A DNA stretch of 43,232 nt from an uncultured Clostridia bacterium (GCA_934454145.1 CAKSFT010000012.1:1-43232), one strand, 5' to 3'. Numbered from the stretch's first letter, positions 24,436 through 32,930 are shown. Notes: a model not told the origin generated them from the letters alone. Numbers and translations: made by a program.

Positions 24436-24666
24436 TTACTCAACAATGAATCTCTTGAGTTCAGCCATAAAATCATCACAGTCATCACTATGAACTTCAA
24501 CCTTTATCGGCTTTGACAAATTCAGGCTGAATATACCCATTATTGATTTTGCATCAACAACGTATCTTCCCGATGTAAGGTCAACATCAAAATCATACTT
24601 TGATACGATGTTCACGAAATCCTTAACATCATTGATTGAGTTAAGCATCAGATAAAATGTTTTCAT
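24436..24666 (-). CDS. HPr-like protein lacking the phosphorylated histidine
   Basis: A 76-residue HPr-fold protein. Compared with HPr, SKYDFDVDL and KSIMGIFSLNLSK (S41 at the Ser46 position) are kept, but the active-site region that normally reads G-I/L-H-A-R-P is N-S-I-N-D-V, with no His. It therefore cannot accept phosphate from enzyme I, but could still be phosphorylated at the serine by HPr kinase, as with Bacillus Crh. The role is probably regulatory (inference). ATG 24666 follows GGGAGG at 8 nt. It has its own promoter and terminator. Confidence 0.8.
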   Translation of the reverse strand: MKTFYLMLNSINDVKDFVNIVSKYDFDVDLTSGRYVVDAKSIMGIFSLNLSKPIKVEVHSDDCDDFMAELKRFIVE

Positions 24667-24692
24667 AAAAACAATCCTCCCTTTAAATATGT

Positions 24693-24722
24693 CTTGAAAG
24701 AATGTCAATATATTCTTTCAAG
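24693..24722. promoter_or_regulatory. 11-bp inverted repeat upstream of the HPr-like gene
   Basis: CTTGAAAGAAT (24693-24703) and ATTCTTTCAAG (24712-24722) are perfect inverted repeats with an 8-bp spacer, just downstream of the -10 element. It could be an operator or a leader hairpin. Confidence 0.55.
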
Positions 24723-24726
24723 AATA

Positions 24727-24755
24727 ATAATACATCTTTTTTTATATATAGTCAA
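24727..24755 (-). promoter_or_regulatory. Promoter of the HPr-like gene
   Basis: On the minus strand TTGACT (24755-24750) and TATTAT (24732-24727) with a 17-bp spacer. Confidence 0.65.
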
Positions 24756-24848
24756 GTAAATATTGAAAATTTAATTAAAAATTAACATATTTTTTATAAT
24801 CTGCACTGCATATTTCTTTGCGGTGCCGTTTCTGAAAGGATAATGAAA

Positions 24849-26141
24849 ATGAAAACCGCAGCTTTTTACACCTTGGGGTGTAAAGTTAATCAATACGAAA
24901 CAGAGGCAATGGCAGAACTTTTCAAAAACAGCGGCTACAGTATCCGCGGCTTTGACGAGGTGTGCGATGTGTACATAATAAACACCTGCACCGTCACCGG
25001 CATGAGCGACAGAAAATCGCGCCAAATCATACGCCGTGCACGGAAGAACAACCCCGATGCTGTCATTGCCGTGACGGGCTGTTATGCGCAGACTTCGCCC
25101 GATGACATACTGAAGATTGACGGCGTAAACATCGTTGCCGGCACAAATGAACGCAGTAAAATTGTCGAGCTTGTCGAAAGTGCTCTGCCCGGCGCGCGCA
25201 TACGCCATGTGCACGAAATCATGGACGCACATGATTTTGAAGAGCTTTCTATAAGCACCTATTCCGAGCGCACACGTGCATATATAAAAATTCAGGAAGG
25301 CTGCAACCAGTTCTGCACCTATTGCATTATTCCCTATGCGCGCGGCCCCATACGCAGCCGCCGCCCCGAAAAGGTCATGGAAGAGGCAAAAAAACTTATC
25401 AGCAATGGTTTTTCCGAAATTATTCTTACCGGGATACATGTCGCCTCTTACGGCGCCGACCTCGGCGGCACCGACCTCGGCAAACTGCTCTTGGAGGTAA
25501 ATTCCCTTGAAGGCTTGAAGAGAATACGCCTGAGCTCCATAGAGCCCATGACTCTCAATGATGAATTTATCCGTTCCGTTGCCGCGTGCGACAAGCTGTG
25601 CCATCATTTTCATCTTTCACTGCAAAGCGGCTGTGACGAAACACTGAAGAGAATGAACCGAAAATATACCACCGCGCAATATAAATCTATCATCGACGGG
25701 CTACGCGGCGCATATCCCGACGTCGCAGTCACGACCGACATCATGGTGGGCTTCCCCGGGGAAACAGACGAGGAATTTGAAAAAACGGCAGAATTTGTAA
25801 GAGAAATTGACTTTGCTGATGCGCATATTTTTCAGTATTCCCCCCGAAAGGGGACTCCGGCGGCAAAACGCAAAGACCAGATACCGCCCGAGCTCAAGGA
25901 AAAGCGCAGCAAAATAATCGCAGAAATCACAACAAAAAGCCGCGACAAATTTCTCCGCTCATTTATAGGCAAAACGGCAGATGTTCTTTTTGAACAGCCC
26001 ACACACGACGGCTTTTTTGAAGGCAAAACCGACAACTACATCACAGTGGCTGTGCCATATCACGAAAATCTTTCGGGAAAATATGCAAAAGTATGCCTTG
26101 ATTCAGTAAAGGACGGAATCATCTACGGCACACTTGTATGA
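24849..26141 (+). CDS. mtaB: tRNA t6A37 methylthiotransferase MtaB
   Basis: A 430-residue radical SAM enzyme that adds a methylthio group to t6A at position 37 of tRNA. The N-terminal UPF0004 domain begins AAFYTLGCKVNQYETEAM, with cluster Cys also in INTCTVTG and VTGCYAQ. The radical SAM motif is GCNQFCTYCIIPYARG. A C-terminal TRAM-like domain is at about residues 370-430. The TLGCKVNQYE signature separates MtaB from MiaB. ATG 24849 is favoured over 24843 for spacing from AAAGGA. It converges on the methyltransferase gene. Confidence 0.95.
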   Translation: MKTAAFYTLGCKVNQYETEAMAELFKNSGYSIRGFDEVCDVYIINTCTVTGMSDRKSRQIIRRARKNNPDAVIAVTGCYAQTSPDDILKIDGVNIVAGTNERSKIVELVESALPGARIRHVHEIMDAHDFEELSISTYSERTRAYIKIQEGCNQFCTYCIIPYARGPIRSRRPEKVMEEAKKLISNGFSEIILTGIHVASYGADLGGTDLGKLLLEVNSLEGLKRIRLSSIEPMTLNDEFIRSVAACDKLCHHFHLSLQSGCDETLKRMNRKYTTAQYKSIIDGLRGAYPDVAVTTDIMVGFPGETDEEFEKTAEFVREIDFADAHIFQYSPRKGTPAAKRKDQIPPELKEKRSKIIAEITTKSRDKFLRSFIGKTADVLFEQPTHDGFFEGKTDNYITVAVPYHENLSGKYAKVCLDSVKDGIIYGTLV

Positions 26142-26176
26142 TGCACAAAAAACGACTGCAATTTTACAACAAAAAG

Positions 26177-26214
26177 AGGCTGATTAAAAAGTCAATTGAC
26201 TTTTTAATCAGCCT
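26177..26214. terminator. Bidirectional terminator, perfect palindrome
   Basis: A 38-bp perfect palindrome: GGCTGATTAAAAAGTCAA is followed directly by its complement, and flanked by A and T runs. It lies between the converging mtaB and methyltransferase genes. Confidence 0.85.
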
Positions 26215-26217
26215 TCT

Positions 26218-26955
26218 TTATTCAGCTGCAAAAATAATCCTCTGGCTGTCTTTTTGTGGCTTTGAAAATGCAAAGTCTGCATAAAGCGTCACTTTTGAAA
26301 ATCCCGCGGCCTTAAGCATATCCGTCAGCATGCGCGCGCTGTAGGCACGCTGAAGGTGTCTTTCGGAAAATTTTCTGTACAGCTTTCCCTGCTTTACAAA
26401 AAAGTTCAAATACATATCCGAAAGCTTCATTTTTTCAAAAAAACGGTTTTCCCAAGAATAGAAAACCTTGTCATCATTATGTATGAAAGTATTGTTGCCT
26501 ATCACTTTTGAGAGTTTGTATTCCGAGCTTATGTCAAAAATCACAATCCCTCCCCTGTTTAGAAAACATGTTTTTATCCTGTGAAACATATATGCAAGCG
26601 CTTTTGGATTCAGGCAATAATTCACCCCGTCAATCATGCACAAAAAAGCATCCGCCGTGCCGTATAAATCAAGCTTTGTCATATCCTGATTCAAAAAAAG
26701 TATATCCCTGTCGGTGGCTTTTTCCCTCGCCACGCTGAGCATGTCAAAGGACTTGTCCACGCCAATCATGTCATACCCGCGCCTTGCCAAGGGTATCGTC
26801 AGGTTCCCTGTGCCGCATGCCAAATCGACAACCATATCAGGGTCTTTCCCATGCAGTGCAAATATGTTTTCCACAAAATCCGCAACCTTTTCATAATCAA
26901 TATCCGGCTTCATCAGAGAATCATATATGTCGGAAAAAGCCGTATAGCTATTCAT
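26218..26955 (-). CDS. Class I SAM-dependent methyltransferase
   Basis: A 245-residue Rossmann-fold methyltransferase. Motif I is MVVDLACGTGNLTIPLA, followed by the acidic end of strand 2 (MIGVDKSFDML) and FLNQDMTKLDL. The substrate is unknown; the C-terminal beta-rich extension (residues about 150-245) resembles small-molecule methyltransferases. It overlaps the upstream yerC-like gene by 8 nt. Confidence 0.85.
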   Translation of the reverse strand: MNSYTAFSDIYDSLMKPDIDYEKVADFVENIFALHGKDPDMVVDLACGTGNLTIPLARRGYDMIGVDKSFDMLSVAREKATDRDILFLNQDMTKLDLYGTADAFLCMIDGVNYCLNPKALAYMFHRIKTCFLNRGGIVIFDISSEYKLSKVIGNNTFIHNDDKVFYSWENRFFEKMKLSDMYLNFFVKQGKLYRKFSERHLQRAYSARMLTDMLKAAGFSKVTLYADFAFSKPQKDSQRIIFAAE

Positions 26956-27241
26956 TATTTTTCAGCCTCTCTATAACCATTTTGTACCCGTCACTGCCAT
27001 AGTTCAGCGAACGGTTTACACGGCTTATCGTCGCCGTGCTTGCGCCTGTTTTTGCCGCTATGTCGGTATAAATCTTGTCATCATCAAGCATCAGCGCCAC
27101 ATCAAAGCGCTGGCTCATAGACTGCAATTCGGGAATAGTACACAAATCATCAAAAAAACGCCGACATTCATCTTCTGTTTTCAAAGTCAAAATCGCTTTG
27201 AAGAGATTATCTATATCTTTACCGGTCAATTGTTTATTCAC
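26948..27241 (-). CDS. YerC/YecD-family TrpR-related regulator
   Basis: A 97-residue helical protein of the TrpR fold: LFKAILTLKTEDECRRFFDD, then PELQSMSQRFDVALML, and the reading-head helices YTDIAAKTGASTATISRVNR. Family members are small DNA-binding proteins of poorly known target, related to the Trp repressor. It is first in a two-gene unit with the methyltransferase. Confidence 0.9.
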   Translation of the reverse strand: MNKQLTGKDIDNLFKAILTLKTEDECRRFFDDLCTIPELQSMSQRFDVALMLDDDKIYTDIAAKTGASTATISRVNRSLNYGSDGYKMVIERLKNNE

Positions 27242-27421
27242 TTTTATTCACCTCATTTATATTTTAACACAGCAAAGCGCGAAAGTAAATAGTTTTGTAT
27301 AAATAAAAAAATATATGTGCATAATAACACAAAAATCAGAGGCAAATTTAATTGTACACCCCTTATCCGCCCATGAATAAGGTGTGTGTTATGTCCGTGG
27401 GCAGAAAGGCTATGAAACTTT

Positions 27422-28105
27422 ATGATATTAGTGATTCGTACAATATTGCTCTATGCCCTGGTCATCGTTTCGCTCCGCATCATGGGCAAGCGCCAGATTG
27501 GCGAAATGCAGCCCTCGGAGCTTGTCGTTGCGATAATGATTTCCGACCTGGCAGCAGTCCCCATGCAGGCCATAGACATTCCGCTTATCACCGGCATAAT
27601 CCCCGTCCTCACCCTGATTGTGGCAGAAGTCATAATGTCGTTCATCAGCCTCAAAAGCCGCAAAATCCGAAAATTTATATCGGGCGAACCAAGCATCATA
27701 ATCTATAACGGCCACATCAACGAAGGAGAACTCGGGCGCCTGCGTTTCAACATGAATGATTTGCTGGAACAACTGCGCCTAAGCAATTATCCCAACATCT
27801 CCGATGTTGACTGCGCCATAATGGAAACAAACGGAAAGCTGAGCATAATCCCCAAATCATCAGCAAAAAATGTTACGCTTTCCGACATCAACATGAATCC
27901 GCCCCAGGAAAAATTGCAGCACCTCATCATTTCCGACGGCGAAATCAACGTCAGAGAGCTACAAAAAATCGGCAGAAACGAAGACTGGCTGGAAAAAGAG
28001 CTAAAAAAGCAAAAAATGCAGAAAAAAGACGTTTTTTTTGCTATATATGACCAAAACAGCGGTTTGATTTTGCAGAAAAAGGGAGAGGAGGACAAAGGAA
28101 CATGA
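27422..28105 (+). CDS. DUF421 (YetF-type) membrane protein
   Basis: A 227-residue protein. Three N-terminal hydrophobic segments include LRIMGKRQIGEMQPSELVVA, the conserved core of the DUF421 family. This is followed by the soluble domain with FISGEPSIIIYNGHINEGEL. Family members are inner-membrane proteins of unknown function, often linked to sporulation or stress. Its 3' end overlaps the DUF4363 gene by 4 nt, a common pair in Clostridia. Confidence 0.9.
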   Translation: MILVIRTILLYALVIVSLRIMGKRQIGEMQPSELVVAIMISDLAAVPMQAIDIPLITGIIPVLTLIVAEVIMSFISLKSRKIRKFISGEPSIIIYNGHINEGELGRLRFNMNDLLEQLRLSNYPNISDVDCAIMETNGKLSIIPKSSAKNVTLSDINMNPPQEKLQHLIISDGEINVRELQKIGRNEDWLEKELKKQKMQKKDVFFAIYDQNSGLILQKKGEEDKGT

Positions 28106-28482
28106 AGAGCTTTGTAGTTGCTATAATCATCGCTGCCGCTGTCATAAGCGGTTCATTGTTTTCCACCCACCAAATCGAAAAAGTTTCCGACATGCTTTCT
28201 GTCGAAAATTCCGAAATCACGGAATTTCTGAAAAATGATGATTTTGAAAAAGCCCTCCGCCTGACAGAGGATATGGAGGACTATGTAAACAAAAAAAAGC
28301 TTTCGCTTGCAATCATAATGGACCACAGCGACCTTGACAAAATCGAGCTGAGCATCGCCGAGCTGAAAGGATATGTGGAAGGCAACATAAGAACCGATGC
28401 CCTGGCAAAATGCAGTATGCTTGACGTTCTTCTGCGCCATATGCCAAAAAATTACAATCTGAAAATTGAAAATATCTTATAA
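28102..28482 (+). CDS. DUF4363-family protein
   Basis: A 126-residue protein with an N-terminal membrane anchor or signal (residues 4-20) and a helical extracytoplasmic part containing FEKALRLTEDMEDYVNKK and DLDKIELSIAELKGYVEG. It matches DUF4363, which usually follows DUF421, and overlaps it here. Function unknown; perhaps an extracytoplasmic partner of the DUF421 protein. Confidence 0.8.
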   Translation: MKSFVVAIIIAAAVISGSLFSTHQIEKVSDMLSVENSEITEFLKNDDFEKALRLTEDMEDYVNKKKLSLAIIMDHSDLDKIELSIAELKGYVEGNIRTDALAKCSMLDVLLRHMPKNYNLKIENIL

Positions 28483-28600
28483 AATTTCGCAGTTCGCCGC
28501 CATACCGGCAAAAACCATAAAAATTTACATTTTGTTCACACACTTTGCCGCAAAAGGTATTATAATATACTCATAGTATGTTACAGAAAGGATTTTTTAT

Positions 28601-29725
28601 ATGAATGAGTATAAATGGTATGACGGCAAAGTGATTTATTCTGGCGATTCGGAGCCCCATATCACCGAGCCGCCGAAAAAACACCACACTGCCCCGCCCT
28701 GGCTGGTGTCTTTGGCGATAACACTGCCCATCTGCCTGCTCACTGCGGCGGCATGTTTTTCTTTCACCATAGGTTCACGCATAATCAAACCCATCAAGAA
28801 TACCGCCACGTGGGACGGTCACGGCAGCATCACAGTCGAACCGTCGCCGATTGACAGTGCAAAAGCGCAGGCGGCGCTCTCGTCGGTTGTAAACATCAAA
28901 AATTCCGGCGAATCCGGCGGATTTTTCGGTCAGACGCTCTCTTTAGGCGAGGGTTCCGGGGTTATATTGAATGCTGACGGGTATATCTTAACCAGTGCCT
29001 CGGTCATAGAAAACGAGGGCAGTGTAAAAGTTACATTGCAAAACGGAAAAAGTTATGACGCGGAGGTTTACAAATCAGACCCCGCAAACAATGCGGCAGT
29101 CCTGAAAATTTCCGCCGAAGGGCTTGCGCCGATTACTGTCGGTGATTCCTCTGCCCTCTCGCTCGGCGAAGCAGTGGCGGTAATCGGGAACCCCATAAAT
29201 GAAAATCTTTCCAACCCCGTGACCGGCGGTACAGTCAGCGGAATCAACAATGGCGTCCGTCTGCAAAGCGGACAGACAGTGAACATTCTGCAAATTGATG
29301 CCTCTGCAATCACAAACAGTGTCGGCGCGCTGGTTCTGAACAAAAACGGTGAACTTGTCGGCATCACAACCGCTATGATTTCAAACCCGTCCTCCGAAAT
29401 AGGAATTGCAACCCCGATAAACGACCTTTCCGAGCTTTTGGGGAACATTGTCACAATAAACGGGACGGTTTCGTCCGGCTTGACAATAGGCATAACCGGC
29501 AGTGACGACGGTCACGGCGTCATAGTCGAGGCCATAGCCGAAAATTCACCTGCGTCAAAAGCAGGGTTCAAAATCGGCGACCTGATTGTCAAGGCAGACG
29601 GGAATGCCATCACTTCGATAAACGACATCAACGCTGCAAAAAATCTCCACAAACAGGGCGACACCATGACATTCACCATATACCGCGATGGTGAAATGCA
29701 AGAACTGAGCATTGTTTTTGAATAA
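28601..29725 (+). CDS. HtrA-like protein with degenerate protease active site and PDZ domain
   Basis: A 374-residue protein: cytoplasmic N terminus, membrane anchor at about residues 36-56, trypsin-like domain (about 85-285), PDZ domain (about 295-374). The fold is clearly HtrA/DegP (LGEGSGVILNADGYILT, VAVIGNPI), but the catalytic His position (T-N-N-H-V in active proteins) is T-S-A-S134-V, and the Asp position (T-D-L-A-V-L-K) is N-N164-A-A-V-L-K. The serine is kept (S240), though G-N-S-G-G has become T-N-S-V-G. The protein is therefore probably not a protease but a binding scaffold at the cell surface. AGAAAGGA precedes the ATG; a terminator follows. Confidence 0.9.
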   Translation: MNEYKWYDGKVIYSGDSEPHITEPPKKHHTAPPWLVSLAITLPICLLTAAACFSFTIGSRIIKPIKNTATWDGHGSITVEPSPIDSAKAQAALSSVVNIKNSGESGGFFGQTLSLGEGSGVILNADGYILTSASVIENEGSVKVTLQNGKSYDAEVYKSDPANNAAVLKISAEGLAPITVGDSSALSLGEAVAVIGNPINENLSNPVTGGTVSGINNGVRLQSGQTVNILQIDASAITNSVGALVLNKNGELVGITTAMISNPSSEIGIATPINDLSELLGNIVTINGTVSSGLTIGITGSDDGHGVIVEAIAENSPASKAGFKIGDLIVKADGNAITSINDINAAKNLHKQGDTMTFTIYRDGEMQELSIVFE

Positions 29726-29736
29726 ATTATTTTAAC

Positions 29737-29778
29737 AAAAAAAATCCACAGAATTTTAAATTCTGTGGATTTTTTTTT
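29737..29778. terminator. Bidirectional intrinsic terminator
   Basis: AAAATCCACAGAATT (29741-29755) pairs with AATTCTGTGGATTTT (29759-29773), with A and T runs on either side, between converging genes. Confidence 0.92.
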
Positions 29779-29779
29779 G

Positions 29780-30499
29780 TTACTTTCTTTCCGGCGGCTG
29801 TACCATCGGGCAAACAAGCTCTTCTGCCCTATATTCCGGATATGCCCATCTCACTGCATTCTTAAGCACAAGTTGTACCTCCGGGATATAGTATGTCGGA
29901 CAAGACTCATGTCCCGGCTGGAAATAGAAGATTTTCCCGTTTCCTCTCTTGAAACAGCAACCCGACCTGAACACTTCTCCCTGTTCATACCAGCCGATAA
30001 GAACAAGTCTATCCGGCTCCGGTATGTCAAATCTTTCGCCATACATCTCTTCATGCGGAATTTCAAAGTATTTGCCAAGTCCCTTTGTAATCGGGCTTGC
30101 CGGGTCAACAACCCATACTCTCTCAAAATCTCCCGATTCTCTCCAGCAAAGGTTGCATGTGGTTCCCATCAATGCCTTAAACGGTTTTGAATGATGTGCG
30201 GAATGAAGGAATATCATACCCATTCCTTTCAAAACAGACTGCTGCACCCTTGCGACAACTTCGTCGTGAACTTTGTCATGAGCACAGTGCCCCCACCACA
30301 TCAGCACATCTGTGTCGTCAAGCACTTCCTGTGTAAGTCCGCATTCCGGCTCATCAAGGGTTGCTGTCCTCACGACAATATCCTCTTCTTTGCCCAAGAA
30401 GTCAGCAATTGCCTTGTGTATGCCCTCGGGATAAATTTCCTTCACAATGCCCATTTCCTTTTCATGGACAAATTCGTTCCATACTGTCACTTTTATCAT
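29780..30499 (-). CDS. ThuA-domain protein (trehalose utilisation family)
   Basis: A 239-residue class-I-glutamine-amidotransferase-like protein. It begins IKVTVWNEFVHEKEMG and contains DVLMWWGHCAHDKV, GMIFLHSAHHSKPFKALMGT and FYFQPGHESCPTYY, typical of ThuA. ThuA proteins accompany oxidoreductases of the Gfo/Idh/MocA type in sugar oxidation pathways, as in this operon. The biochemical role is not settled. It is the last gene of the minus-strand operon and is separated from the previous gene by an inserted MITE. Confidence 0.88.
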   Translation of the reverse strand: MIKVTVWNEFVHEKEMGIVKEIYPEGIHKAIADFLGKEEDIVVRTATLDEPECGLTQEVLDDTDVLMWWGHCAHDKVHDEVVARVQQSVLKGMGMIFLHSAHHSKPFKALMGTTCNLCWRESGDFERVWVVDPASPITKGLGKYFEIPHEEMYGERFDIPEPDRLVLIGWYEQGEVFRSGCCFKRGNGKIFYFQPGHESCPTYYIPEVQLVLKNAVRWAYPEYRAEELVCPMVQPPERK

Positions 30500-30516
30500 T
30501 TCTTCTTCTCCTTATC

Positions 30517-30754
30517 ATTAATTATTTTAGGTAATTGTAAAATGTAAATTTTACAATTAGCCACCGCATCTTTGCGTGGGTATCGGGGGTGCCAATCCCT
30601 GATTGGTAATCAAAAATGACGACATGTGCGTCATTTTTGGCTGAAATAAAAAGTTTCAACTTGCTGTAAAATTAAAATCAGCCGGAACTTTTTATTTCTA
30701 CCCAAGAATATTAATTGGAAAACATTAGTTTTACAATTACCTAATTAATTATTT
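30517..30754 (-). mobile_element. MITE-like element, copy B (intact) with 11-bp target duplication
   Basis: The element proper is 30528-30743 (216 bp). Its ends are inverted repeats TAGGTAATTGTAAAA and TTTTACAATTACCTA. It is flanked by direct repeats ATTAATTATTT at 30517-30527 and 30744-30754, which is a clean target-site duplication. It has no open frame, so it is non-autonomous. The inside folds into several hairpins: TAATTGTAAAAT/ATTTTACAATTA near one end, CCAATC/GATTGG, CCACGCA/TGCGGTGG, AAAATGACG/CGTCATTTT, and a 13-bp stem GAAATAAAAAGTT. It sits between two genes of one operon. Copy A is at 1811-2006. Confidence 0.9.
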
Positions 30755-30768
30755 ATGCCACACTTTAC

Positions 30769-31722
30769 CTACCTGATCATTTTTAGCGCTTCCATCTGTT
30801 CTTTGTCAAACGAGCCATCGGGGTAGACCTTGATATCAATGGTTGTCACCGCACCATTTTTATGTGCACGGTTTACATAATCACGTAAGTATCCCCCCGA
30901 AACCAAAAGCCCGGTTGAACACCAACCGACCATATTGTCACACTCCGGCGAATCATTACTGTATCCGAGAGTAATCAGCCGGTGCATCTGAGCACCATCA
31001 ACAAAACGCCTGTCGGGGATATAACAAAATTCATTGCTCTCACCCGCCGTAAAATCCTCGTTGCCCCATTTCTGCGGGCATTGCGCAAGACGCACACCGT
31101 TGTTGAACGCGACAATTGCGTTTGAATTTCCTTTTCTCACCGCATTTTTGTATATATCCAGGATTTCGGGGGTATAGCCTATATAATCATAGCAACCGTC
31201 AATCCACCAGCCTTTGATTTTATCGCCGTAGCGCACAGTGTATTCCTCCAAAACCGCCGCCCAGTTTTCAACAAACCGTTCCGTTATCTGCAAAATGTGT
31301 TCTTTCAAGTGATACCTTCCGTCGTCACCGAGCACCCACATACCATCCACGTCATAATAGCCCATTTTTGTGCCTGCCTGCTCGTCCAGGTGGGGGCCGT
31401 CGCCTGTGTAGTACAGATACAAATCAATTCCGTATTTGTCGAGTGCGGCGATTAAGTCTGCTATCGTATCGCGCTCGCAGCAAGCCTCTCCCGGCTTATA
31501 ACCCGTTATACGATTATATGTATCGTTTGGTGCAAGCATATATTTTGTGCCCTGCATTACTGTTATGAAATAATACCCTGCCCCGACCTCGTGCAATTGG
31601 TGCGCCACCTTTTCAACGTCAAAATTTCTTGTTTTGATGTTCCAGTCAGCTTCCCCGTCCAATAAAAAGTGATTGAAAATGCCCCATTTGCATCTGTAAA
31701 ATCTGTCGCAGATGTGTGCCAT
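30769..31722 (-). CDS. GH29-like alpha-L-fucosidase-family protein
   Basis: A 317-residue protein without signal peptide. CKWGIFNHFLLDGEADW resembles the start of GH29 barrels, and KIKGWWIDGCYDYIG holds an Asp at the position of the fucosidase nucleophile (W-x-D-G). DLYLYYTGDGPHLDEQAG is another barrel strand. It is shorter than usual GH29 enzymes (about 450) and lacks their C-terminal beta domain, so substrate and activity are uncertain. It lies in the Gfo/epimerase/ThuA operon. Confidence 0.65.
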   Translation of the reverse strand: MAHICDRFYRCKWGIFNHFLLDGEADWNIKTRNFDVEKVAHQLHEVGAGYYFITVMQGTKYMLAPNDTYNRITGYKPGEACCERDTIADLIAALDKYGIDLYLYYTGDGPHLDEQAGTKMGYYDVDGMWVLGDDGRYHLKEHILQITERFVENWAAVLEEYTVRYGDKIKGWWIDGCYDYIGYTPEILDIYKNAVRKGNSNAIVAFNNGVRLAQCPQKWGNEDFTAGESNEFCYIPDRRFVDGAQMHRLITLGYSNDSPECDNMVGWCSTGLLVSGGYLRDYVNRAHKNGAVTTIDIKVYPDGSFDKEQMEALKMIR

Positions 31723-31765
31723 AACATTTTCTCCTTACAGATAATTTTTACATATTATATCAATT

Positions 31766-31840
31766 CGGTGGTAAGATGTCAAAGGAATATTTTAATATTT
31801 TTTATGGAAAATATCAATCAAAATTCTTATCTTACCACCG
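31766..31840. repeat. 12-bp inverted repeat in the operon's internal gap
   Basis: CGGTGGTAAGAT (31766-31777) and ATCTTACCACCG (31829-31840) are perfect inverted repeats around 51 nt, with an inner ATATTTT/AAAATAT pairing. It lies between the second Gfo gene and the GH29-like gene and may regulate or process the downstream mRNA. Confidence 0.6.
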
Positions 31841-31862
31841 ATTTTATTTTTTTCTAAACAGG

Positions 31863-32930
31863 TCAAATATTCGTCTTGACAGCTTCCTTCTTCTCCCACG
31901 ATTCAAAAGAAGCTTCCATGACCTTCATGACTCTCAAAGCCTGTTCCGGCTTTATTGTGAGTTCCGCTTTGCCTTCTATTGCGTCAATAAGCTGGTCGTA
32001 TGGCACGGTCAGATTGTCAACAACATCTTTCGGCTCCGATATCTCAATCGTTTCAACAGAACGCTCGTTTCTCGGCGCCATTGTCTTTGTGGGGCCTGCT
32101 TTTGTATAAACAATTTCTTCTCCCCACCGGTCCTCTTTGTCTATGCATCTCACGATTTTTCCTTCGCAGTTCCAGTCGTCAATCTGCAGTGTACCGCGTT
32201 CTCCCAAGACATACCATCTCGGGTGGGTTATGTAATTGTTTGTCGCAACTTCCACACGCGCCTCAAGTCCGCTTTCAAAAGTCATAACCAGTCTGAAATT
32301 GTCATCAACCTCCGGATATTGGATACTGTTCATGGTGCAGAACACATTGACAACCTTTTCGGGAACCATATACATAATCTGGTCAATCAGATGCACACCC
32401 CAGTCAAGCATCATGCCGCCGCCGAGTCTTTTTATGGTTCTCCAGCCTGTCGGCATTCCGCGCGAGCCTTCAACTCTCGACTCAATCACATACGGCTTGC
32501 CAATCAAGCCTTCCTCCACCTTTCTCCTCATCAGGACAAAATCTCTGTTTGTTCTTCTGTTCTGGTCTATGGTGAACACTTTTCCTGTTTTCTTTGCCAC
32601 TGCCATGATTTCTTCCAATTCAGCAGAGCTGATTGTGACCGGCTTTTCGCATATGACATTTTTGCCTGCCTCCAAAGCCGCAATCGCCAAATCCTTGTGC
32701 ACTTCATTTGAAGTGGAAACAAGGATTATGTCCAATTCCTTGTCCGAAAGTATTTCGTCAAGAGAATTGTAAATTTTGAGTCCCTTTTTGAGTGCCAACT
32801 CATTCTTTTCGGGGTTTATGTCATATATTCCGACAAATTTTGCACGCTTATAATTTTCCTGTTTAAACGTGTCCACATGCCAATTTGCCATGCCGCCGAA
32901 ACCGATGATTCCTACTTTATATTCTGCCAT
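31863..32930 (-). CDS. Gfo/Idh/MocA-family oxidoreductase
   Basis: A 355-residue NAD(P)-dependent sugar dehydrogenase. It begins EYKVGIIGFGGMANWHVDTF (dinucleotide-binding GxGGxA), carries N-V-I-C-E-K-P-V-T, and has the DWGVHLIDQIMYM segment with the catalytic Asp-His region. It shares an operon with another member at 34075-35154. The sugar substrate is unknown; a 3-keto-sugar or inositol-like pathway is possible. Confidence 0.9.
   Translation of the reverse strand: MAEYKVGIIGFGGMANWHVDTFKQENYKRAKFVGIYDINPEKNELALKKGLKIYNSLDEILSDKELDIILVSTSNEVHKDLAIAALEAGKNVICEKPVTISSAELEEIMAVAKKTGKVFTIDQNRRTNRDFVLMRRKVEEGLIGKPYVIESRVEGSRGMPTGWRTIKRLGGGMMLDWGVHLIDQIMYMVPEKVVNVFCTMNSIQYPEVDDNFRLVMTFESGLEARVEVATNNYITHPRWYVLGERGTLQIDDWNCEGKIVRCIDKEDRWGEEIVYTKAGPTKTMAPRNERSVETIEISEPKDVVDNLTVPYDQLIDAIEGKAELTIKPEQALRVMKVMEASFESWEKKEAVKTNI

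Noticed and set aside
24771..25613. Long open frame of 280 codons on the minus strand
   Set aside because: It lies antisense to mtaB, whose product has all radical SAM motifs; the reverse frame is Ala/Val/Phe-rich shadow sequence without known motifs.
31776..32711. Plus-strand open frame of 311 codons
   Set aside because: It is antisense to a clear Gfo/Idh/MocA gene and has no family features.
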